A stretch of 7,207 nt of DNA from positions 1 to 7,207 of the forward strand of contig DLBP01000076.1 of the NCBI GenBank assembly GCA_002480165.1, written 5' to 3'. Shown piece after piece: positions 1 through 4,738 of this stretch (position 1 is its first letter; each line of letters begins with the position of its first letter). The position numbers were made by a program, and so were the translations under genes. The DNA is from Proteobacteria bacterium UBA7821 (GTDB taxonomy: Bacteria > Pseudomonadota > Gammaproteobacteria > Comchoanobacterales > Comchoanobacteraceae). Under the pieces are notes generated by a model, which saw only the letters and a program-made list of their open reading frames with translations, was not told the origin of the DNA and made no database searches.

Positions 1-1
1 T

Positions 2-451
2 CCCGTCATGAATTTATCTCACAAGGATGTGGCGAAAATCATGTCAGAGATCGATAAAACCCCGAATAATTTATTCAATAGCATTAAAGCGATTCGAGCG
101 AGAAAATTACCCTGCCCAGAACGCATTCCTAACGCTGGGAGCTTTTTCACAAACCCAATCATCTCGCCTGATGAATTTTCATCACTAAAACAGCAGTATC
201 CCGATATCCCACATTACTCTTACCAAAAAAAAATCAAGATTCCAGCTGCATGGATGATTGAACAATGTGGTTGGAAAGGACGCTGGTGTGGTCATGTTGG
301 TATCTATCGTGATCACGCACTGGTCTTTATTCAAGATGGCGCTGCACAACCCCATGAATTAGTCAAACTCATTGACCAAGTCACATCGGATGTACAACAT
401 CGCTTCAAGGTCTGTCTCCAACCAGAAGTGGTTCTGGTTGGCGGTGCATAA
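2..451 (+). CDS. murB: UDP-N-acetylenolpyruvoylglucosamine reductase (MurB), C-terminal part, 5' end outside window
   Basis: MurB is the cytoplasmic FAD/NADPH enzyme that reduces UDP-GlcNAc-enolpyruvate to UDP-MurNAc, the second committed step of peptidoglycan synthesis. Only the last 149 codons are visible. The frame stays open through base 2, so the ATG at 8 is an internal Met and not a start. Counting from that Met, the conserved NAGSFFTNP block is at residues 42-50; its Ser45 matches the catalytic proton donor of the family. The block AAWMIEQCGWKGR is at 80-92, HALVFI at 103-108, and QPEV, with the second catalytic acid Glu140, at 138-141. The roughly 25-residue insert between SFFTNP and AAWMIEQ marks the long, E. 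coli-like type I class. The N-terminal FAD-binding domain lies upstream of the window. A separate small gene follows 88 bp downstream, so this is not an obvious dcw-cluster arrangement on this side. The family call is secure. Confidence 0.95.
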   Translation, partial: PVMNLSHKDVAKIMSEIDKTPNNLFNSIKAIRARKLPCPERIPNAGSFFTNPIISPDEFSSLKQQYPDIPHYSYQKKIKIPAAWMIEQCGWKGRWCGHVGIYRDHALVFIQDGAAQPHELVKLIDQVTSDVQHRFKVCLQPEVVLVGGA

Positions 452-488
452 GATTTAATCACTCATCGATTGTTTGGTCAGCTTCATC

Positions 489-517
489 TTGAAAAGCGCC
501 CTTTTTTTTCGTAAACT
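489..517 (+). promoter_or_regulatory. Possible sigma-70-type promoter for the DUF6165 gene
   Basis: TTGAAA at 489-494 matches five of six bases of the -35 consensus. TAAACT at 512-517, after a 17-bp spacer, matches four of six of the -10. A run of eight T lies in the spacer at 502-509. A start near 524 would give a leader of about 16 nt that includes the GGAG ribosome binding site. The weak -10 keeps confidence low; read-through from murB is the alternative. Confidence 0.3.
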
Positions 518-539
518 GTTTTTATTTGTGGAGTGTCAT

Positions 540-947
540 ATGTTGTTACAGACGCCAGTATCAAGTGGTGAAGTATTTGATAAAATTACCATTCTAGAGA
601 TTAAAGTAGAGCGGATAACTTGTCTAGAAAAATCACAACATGCTCAGCGAGAACTAAGCCACTTACTCGACCTCGTTACGAATAACATAACGGTCTGTGA
701 TCGATTACAGACACTTCGAAATGAACTCAAACAGATCAATACCCAATTGTGGGAGATAGAAGACAACATTCGTCTTCATGAAAAAGACAATCGGTTTGAT
801 GATGCTTTTATTGAACTGGCTCGACAAGTCTATATCACCAATGATCAGCGTGCTGCAAAAAAACTGGCCATCAATCAATTGACTGGCTCAACCCTGGTTG
901 AAGTCAAGTCATATGAAGATTACAGCACTGAGCAAGCCGACTGTTAG
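540..947 (+). CDS. DUF6165 family protein (135 aa), function unknown
   Basis: The protein begins MLLQTPVSSGEVFDKITILE, followed by IKVERI. Later conserved stretches are QLWEIEDNIR (residues 69-78), FDDAFIELARQVY (86-98), ND-RAAKK (101-107) and EVKSYEDY near the end. This pattern matches, from memory, the small soluble DUF6165 family, often found beside glycosyltransferase or lipopolysaccharide genes; no biochemical role is established. It is mostly helical, with no signal peptide or membrane segment. The open frame extends upstream to an ATG at 474, which would add 22 hydrophobic, poorly conserved residues. I chose 540 because GGAG at 530-533 sits six bases before it and because family members start right at the PVSSGEVFDKI block. 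The last 39 bp overlap the 3' end of the opposing HAD gene, and the C-terminal STEQADC tail lies inside that overlap. Family call fairly sure, function unknown. Confidence 0.8.
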   Translation: MLLQTPVSSGEVFDKITILEIKVERITCLEKSQHAQRELSHLLDLVTNNITVCDRLQTLRNELKQINTQLWEIEDNIRLHEKDNRFDDAFIELARQVYITNDQRAAKKLAINQLTGSTLVEVKSYEDYSTEQADC

Positions 948-1811
948 ATAGTTCATCAGCTTAGTGATGGGTTGTTCTGCAATCAAGTTGGCGATTAGGT
1001 ACGCACAGCTCAAAAACAGCAATACTTTAGAGTAATAACCCGCCAGCGAATAACACAGAACCAACGCGACTAGCGATTGAAACAAATGCTTTGCTAGACA
1101 CATTTGATATGCTTGCTGGCGTCTAGTAGCACAGACATATAAGTAATAATCTGTGGCCATGATGTTCAATAATATCAGACAACACCAAACATTAAGCCCA
1201 CCCTGAACCACTACAGTGGGCGCTAAAATTGGGATAAACGATACCATCACAGTCGTCGGAATAGATGGAATGGTTGGGTCAACAGAAATGATTTTACAAT
1301 GACGTAACTGCCTTTGAAAACGTCTAGACCGTGTTGTGTTTTTATTGACAATCCACGCTGTTGTTGACGATTTCCAGACGGGTATGTCATTTGAAGAGTC
1401 ACCAATGTACTCAAACGCTTTGAACTGTTTCTCTAATAAAGCTTGTTTATTGGGTCCTATTAAATTAATCGATTGACTTGAGCCAAAGACGCAATCGAAA
1501 TAGCCGGTGTGGTTTGCGATCTGTTCAGCATATTTCTGGTGGGTTCCCGTAGCAAGTACTAATGTCTTATTCAGCTTTTTCGCCTCGTTAATCACATCGA
1601 TGATTTCTTGACGATAGGGAAGTTTATCCGGTGAGAGCGATTGACGACATTGGATATAGGCTTTAGCCGACGCTCGCCCCTGTGATATTAGCCGCCAAAC
1701 CAGTCCCAGCAGACAGCCCGGCCGACGTGATATCAATAGCCATGCCGTCTCATACGATATGTCAGTCTCCACCAACGTCTCGTCTAAATCTATTACTAGA
1801 ACTTGACTCAT
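909..1811 (-). CDS. HAD-superfamily phosphatase with hydrophobic C-terminal tail (300 aa), UbiA-fusion-like
   Basis: All four HAD motifs are visible: I, DLDETL with Asp8 and Asp10; II, LATGT with Thr88; III, probably Lys122; IV, GDSSNDIPVW with Asp138 and Asp142. A helical C1-type cap fills residues 13-82. This layout resembles the N-terminal phosphatase half of HAD-UbiA prenyltransferase fusions. From about residue 187 the chain turns hydrophobic, with four or five possible membrane helices (about 187-202, 207-226, 243-260, 263-278, 284-300). The tail is far shorter than a full UbiA domain (about nine helices) and shows no NDxxD prenyl-diphosphate motif, so only phosphatase chemistry is supported. 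Substrate unknown; a phosphorylated prenyl-linked sugar would be a guess. The start at 1811 has AGGTGG five bases upstream. Longer starts at 1838 and 1919 lack a good ribosome binding site and conflict with the likely promoter. The 3' end overlaps the DUF6165 gene by 39 bp. Confidence 0.82.
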   Translation of the reverse strand: MSQVLVIDLDETLVETDISYETAWLLISRRPGCLLGLVWRLISQGRASAKAYIQCRQSLSPDKLPYRQEIIDVINEAKKLNKTLVLATGTHQKYAEQIANHTGYFDCVFGSSQSINLIGPNKQALLEKQFKAFEYIGDSSNDIPVWKSSTTAWIVNKNTTRSRRFQRQLRHCKIISVDPTIPSIPTTVMVSFIPILAPTVVVQGGLNVWCCLILLNIMATDYYLYVCATRRQQAYQMCLAKHLFQSLVALVLCYSLAGYYSKVLLFLSCAYLIANLIAEQPITKLMNYLTVGLLSAVIFI

Positions 1812-1816
1812 TTGAT

Positions 1817-1822
1817 CCACCT
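1817..1822 (-). promoter_or_regulatory. Ribosome binding site fixing the HAD gene start
   Basis: On the minus strand AGGTGG lies five bases before the ATG at 1811. The two in-frame upstream ATG codons, at 1838 and 1919, have no comparable purine-rich site. This site therefore selects the 300-residue product over the 309- and 336-residue alternatives. Confidence 0.75.
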
Positions 1823-1836
1823 GTTTTGATACGTTC

Positions 1837-1865
1837 ATAGTATGATGCTCAGGTCTTTTTGTCAA
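1837..1865 (-). promoter_or_regulatory. Likely sigma-70-type promoter of the HAD gene
   Basis: On the minus strand a perfect TTGACA (1865-1860) is followed after exactly 17 bp by TACTAT (1842-1837), four of six matches to the -10 including the key A and final T. Transcription would begin near 1830, leaving a leader of about 19 nt that contains the AGGTGG site before the ATG at 1811. The -10 covers part of the alternative ATG at 1838, so transcripts from here could not encode the longer forms. Confidence 0.6.
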
Positions 1866-1989
1866 ACAGGCATGTGTAAAAGTTTCATTTATAGACAATC
1901 TTATCAAATTATGAGCCATTTAGATTTGTATCGATTAAAGACACATTGTATTATCTCCATAGATGCTAGCCACTCTACAATTATAGCCA

Positions 1990-2021
1990 ACGTCTACAGA
2001 TAACACCCCATCTGTAGACGT
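1990..2021. repeat. Perfect 11-bp inverted repeat with 10-nt centre, candidate operator
   Basis: ACGTCTACAGA (1990-2000) and TCTGTAGACGT (2011-2021) are exact reverse complements around TAACACCCCA. It lies between divergent genes, about 60 bp before the ankyrin gene start. Neither strand has a run of T after the hairpin; an A-rich run follows on the plus strand. That argues against an intrinsic terminator. A binding site for a dimeric regulator is the simplest reading. A minus-strand TATAAT sits four bases from its left arm. Confidence 0.65.
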
Positions 2022-2049
2022 AGAGAAAAAAATGTGTTACCATGATGTA

Positions 2050-2064
2050 TATATTTTATAAAAT
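2050..2064 (+). promoter_or_regulatory. AT-rich candidate -10 region of the ankyrin gene
   Basis: Overlapping -10-like hexamers occur: TATATT at 2050-2055, TATAAA at 2057-2062 and TAAAAT at 2059-2064. No good -35 lies at 16-18 bp upstream of any of them. Transcription from the latter two would start only about 10-13 nt before the ATG at 2082, giving a near-leaderless message. An activator binding the inverted repeat could compensate for the poor -35, which is inference. Confidence 0.3.
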
Positions 2065-2081
2065 AATCTAATGAGTAACCA

Positions 2082-4706
2082 ATGCCAACAGACAATCATC
2101 AACGCCTGAGAGATGCAATTCACATCCAATCTGAAGCACTCAAAACACTGATTTATAACATCAGTTCGGCTCCAATACCAGAATCTCTTAAGCATCTCAT
2201 CACCGATGATGTCCAATCAGTATCCATTCATGTCAAGCCCATGGTTTATCAACCATCACAGGATTTAGTCTCTAGCAGCGAAATTAAATCTTGGTTGTCT
2301 CACATTAGGCAACACAATGCCATTAGCCGGCTGCCACAACGAGATGATTATCTCACTGAATCACTCGGAATCAATATTATCAATGACATTACCGCCCGCC
2401 AGGCAGATGAGTTATTAAACATTCACACAGCACTCCTAGCGCTACTACAACACAACGATCATGACATTATCAACCTACTACAGGACATTGGTAACCAAGC
2501 GCTACAAAACGATCCTGAATTGTTGGCACTATCATTAGCATTAACTGACTATCAGATCCAGTTCAACCAATGTATCGAAAAATCGACATCTTTGATCACT
2601 CTCATCACAAATACACTTCATACACGCATGGGTTGGCAAAAAGACCTAACGACCATGATCAAAAAGCTAGATCAGCAACTCGAATCTGTTATAAAATACC
2701 CATCAAAAACCAAAGATTGTCTCGCCGAATGCTTATCCCTTCAAACCGAACTCATTAGACAAAAACACAAACTCAAGCACACCTTTGCAAAAACCATAGG
2801 CGATATTCTACTATTTGAGTATGGACGCGATAACTTCTTTGAAATTAATATTGATAACCTGCAATTTAAGTTAAATGGGCATCAGGGCCTGACCATTGAG
2901 TCACGCAATACGCCCCATCACCATGCCGTCACGCTTGACAAAAATGGCTTCAAATCATTCACCTCACCAGCAGGTAATACACTGAGAGAATTTAAGATAC
3001 TGTGTTTTGCAGCAGGCAGCCCGCCCTATCACGATATGTCTGCTGTGATCGCTGTTGCTGACACCACACCCTTAGTATACGATTTGACTAATCAAGGGAT
3101 CATGCCAATTTTCATCCCAACAATGGACAGACAGGCAATACCACGCACCATTCAATTCATTAAACGAAATAACCAAGCAGATAACCTCTGTGTTATTGAC
3201 TCAAATAGCATACTTCACCTGAAGGATTACCAAACAGAACAATGGCAGAAAATAAACCTAGTTAGCAGACTAATCAGCCTGATACCAGGCCAATCAGAAT
3301 TAGATATCATCTATTTAATTCAACAATACTATAATGTCTACCTGGAATGTCGTGGTGACCAGCTCCATCTATTAATCGGCAATCCAATGTTATCACGCGC
3401 TAATAAAAATACAATGTACCAATCAGCTAAACTGCCATGGCTAAACAAGCAATCTTCACGCTGGTTGTACCACATCAGCTATGATTTATTTGATCACACA
3501 GCCACACGATTAGATAATGATGTGACCGGTATCAATACGCATGCCAATCAGTATTTTATGAATCACACCGGACAGCGGCTCTTTCTACTGAATCAACCGG
3601 ACACTGACTGCAATGGCAGTATTCAATTAAACAATGGCACCATTGAACTAAATATCGATCACATAGCCGATTTTACTGCACAACCATTCAGCACACTCAG
3701 ACTGAAACGGTTATTTGGACTGACCCATAGCCAGCTTGCAGCGCTTCAGATGAGCCACTTGAAAGGCAGTGATCCAGATCGATCTCATTCAGTCATACTT
3801 AAATTAACAGACCCAACCACAAAATTAATTCAGCAGCACGGTCGAATCTCCAAAATACAACTGTGGAACGATCAATTACTCATGATACTAAAAGATGATA
3901 CTGTTATTTGCCAAATGAAGGCTGACTGTGATGATTTCTCCATATTTTATAGATCCTCAGTAAAACCCTCTACTGACGAACCGTACTATTTCATCCGACA
4001 AGCACCACTATTTATGTGGAGAGGAAGCTTGCTTTTCTTACATCGTCAAAATCGAAGAAACCTGCCTAAAAAAAATTATTTATCCAGTATTAACTCTGCA
4101 CTAAGCTCTAAAAAATCGACCCCTAGTATTATTAATCTACAATTGAATACGCCCTTATTTCTTGCTTGTCGATTTCCCAATGCTGACTCAATTAAAACCC
4201 TACAGAAAAACGGCTTTGATGACGTGAATGAAATTTATGAAAATGGAACTAACCCATTATTTGTCACGTTACTAGCCGCTCTAGATAAAGCAAATAGTAA
4301 TGATATAGAAACAGTGATCAAGACCTGTCAATTACTAGTAGACATGGGCTGTGATGTCACCAAGTGTGATCATTATGGCCAGACTGTCTTACATCTTGTC
4401 GCTCGAATTCAGTCTCCTAAAATTATTGACTTAATTGATGTTTTTTGTGATCTTGATAGCCATTTAGTTAATTGTACTAACAACCTCAATCAAACGCCGC
4501 TCGATGTTGTCTTTGCTGCTGGCCGAGACTTCTTTCAGCAATGCATCAAACTACTTGAAAATGGCGGAAAATTATCAGTATTTGATCCGTATCAATTAAG
4601 ACAATACAGATACAGTGAAAGTGAGAAATCTCAATTAGCCCGCGCTGTACCAGAATTAGAGGAGTTTTTGGTCGAATGTGAGAAAAATCCAATTAATAGA
4701 CTATAA
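2082..4706 (+). CDS. Large ankyrin-repeat protein, unrecognised N-terminal and middle regions (874 aa)
   Basis: I do not recognise the full protein. Residues 1-245 look helical. Residues about 246-660 are beta-rich, with alternating short strands such as IQLWNDQLLMILKDDTVI that recall propeller blades. A basic, Ser-rich linker spans about 660-688. Ankyrin-type repeats follow, with TPLFLA (690-695), NPLFVT (724-729), GQTVLHLVA (766-774) and NQTPLDVV (804-811) as the hallmark turn-helix starts; the repeats end near 835. Ankyrin repeats bind other proteins. There is no signal peptide or clear membrane segment. The last 20 residues are glutamate-rich (ELEEFLVECE). The ATG at 2082 is the only reasonable start: an in-frame stop lies at 2076-2078 and the next Met is residue 53. 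It has no clear ribosome binding site. It ends in four consecutive in-frame TAA codons, 32 bp before the next gene. A secreted effector or an intracellular scaffold are both possible. Confidence 0.85.
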   Translation: MPTDNHQRLRDAIHIQSEALKTLIYNISSAPIPESLKHLITDDVQSVSIHVKPMVYQPSQDLVSSSEIKSWLSHIRQHNAISRLPQRDDYLTESLGINIINDITARQADELLNIHTALLALLQHNDHDIINLLQDIGNQALQNDPELLALSLALTDYQIQFNQCIEKSTSLITLITNTLHTRMGWQKDLTTMIKKLDQQLESVIKYPSKTKDCLAECLSLQTELIRQKHKLKHTFAKTIGDILLFEYGRDNFFEINIDNLQFKLNGHQGLTIESRNTPHHHAVTLDKNGFKSFTSPAGNTLREFKILCFAAGSPPYHDMSAVIAVADTTPLVYDLTNQGIMPIFIPTMDRQAIPRTIQFIKRNNQADNLCVIDSNSILHLKDYQTEQWQKINLVSRLISLIPGQSELDIIYLIQQYYNVYLECRGDQLHLLIGNPMLSRANKNTMYQSAKLPWLNKQSSRWLYHISYDLFDHTATRLDNDVTGINTHANQYFMNHTGQRLFLLNQPDTDCNGSIQLNNGTIELNIDHIADFTAQPFSTLRLKRLFGLTHSQLAALQMSHLKGSDPDRSHSVILKLTDPTTKLIQQHGRISKIQLWNDQLLMILKDDTVICQMKADCDDFSIFYRSSVKPSTDEPYYFIRQAPLFMWRGSLLFLHRQNRRNLPKKNYLSSINSALSSKKSTPSIINLQLNTPLFLACRFPNADSIKTLQKNGFDDVNEIYENGTNPLFVTLLAALDKANSNDIETVIKTCQLLVDMGCDVTKCDHYGQTVLHLVARIQSPKIIDLIDVFCDLDSHLVNCTNNLNQTPLDVVFAAGRDFFQQCIKLLENGGKLSVFDPYQLRQYRYSESEKSQLARAVPELEEFLVECEKNPINRL
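4139..4586 (+). other. Ankyrin-repeat region within the 874-aa protein
   Basis: About four repeats are spaced at roughly 35-40 residues, beginning near residues 689, 721, 763 and 801. The third fits best: DHYGQTVLHLVA followed by a second helix. The fourth, NQTPLDVVFAAG then CIKLLENGGKL, is also clear. The first two are degenerate, and the second carries an insertion (LDKANSNDIETVIKT) that lengthens its helices. The repeat fold is a protein-binding surface and carries no catalytic residues. Confidence 0.75.
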
Positions 4707-4724
4707 TAATAATAAATCACACTT

Positions 4725-4730
4725 AGAGGA
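4725..4730 (+). promoter_or_regulatory. Strong ribosome binding site of the downstream large gene
   Basis: AGAGGA lies eight bases before the ATG at 4739. It supports that start and contrasts with the absence of such a site before the upstream ankyrin gene. Two identical TATAATAAT words flank the spacer (4702-4710 and 4732-4740). Confidence 0.7.
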
Positions 4731-4738
4731 TTATAATA

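Larger units (their letters stand above)
1866..2081. other. Divergent intergenic region upstream of the HAD promoter
   Basis: No convincing gene is seen here. An in-frame extension of the HAD frame covers 1866-1919 but lacks a ribosome binding site. The region holds a perfect inverted repeat at 1990-2021, a minus-strand TATAAT at 1985-1980 with no good -35, and an AT-rich block at 2048-2070 immediately before the ankyrin gene. It is the natural place for shared control of the divergent genes. Confidence 0.6.

Noticed and set aside
481..509. Possible intrinsic terminator after murB (T8 run at 502-509)
   Set aside because: The only stem before it is a 4-bp GCTT/AAGC pairing separated from the T-run by several bases, which is too weak.
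474..539. Upstream ATG extending the DUF6165 protein by 22 residues
   Set aside because: It has no ribosome binding site, the added residues lie outside the conserved family block, and 540 has a well-placed GGAG.
2071..2109. 12-codon upstream ORF overlapping the ankyrin gene start
   Set aside because: It has no ribosome binding site and is short enough to be chance; it would matter only if the transcript starts upstream.
2570..2758. 62-residue ORF inside the ankyrin gene
   Set aside because: It is an out-of-frame shadow of the 874-residue gene with no start signals.
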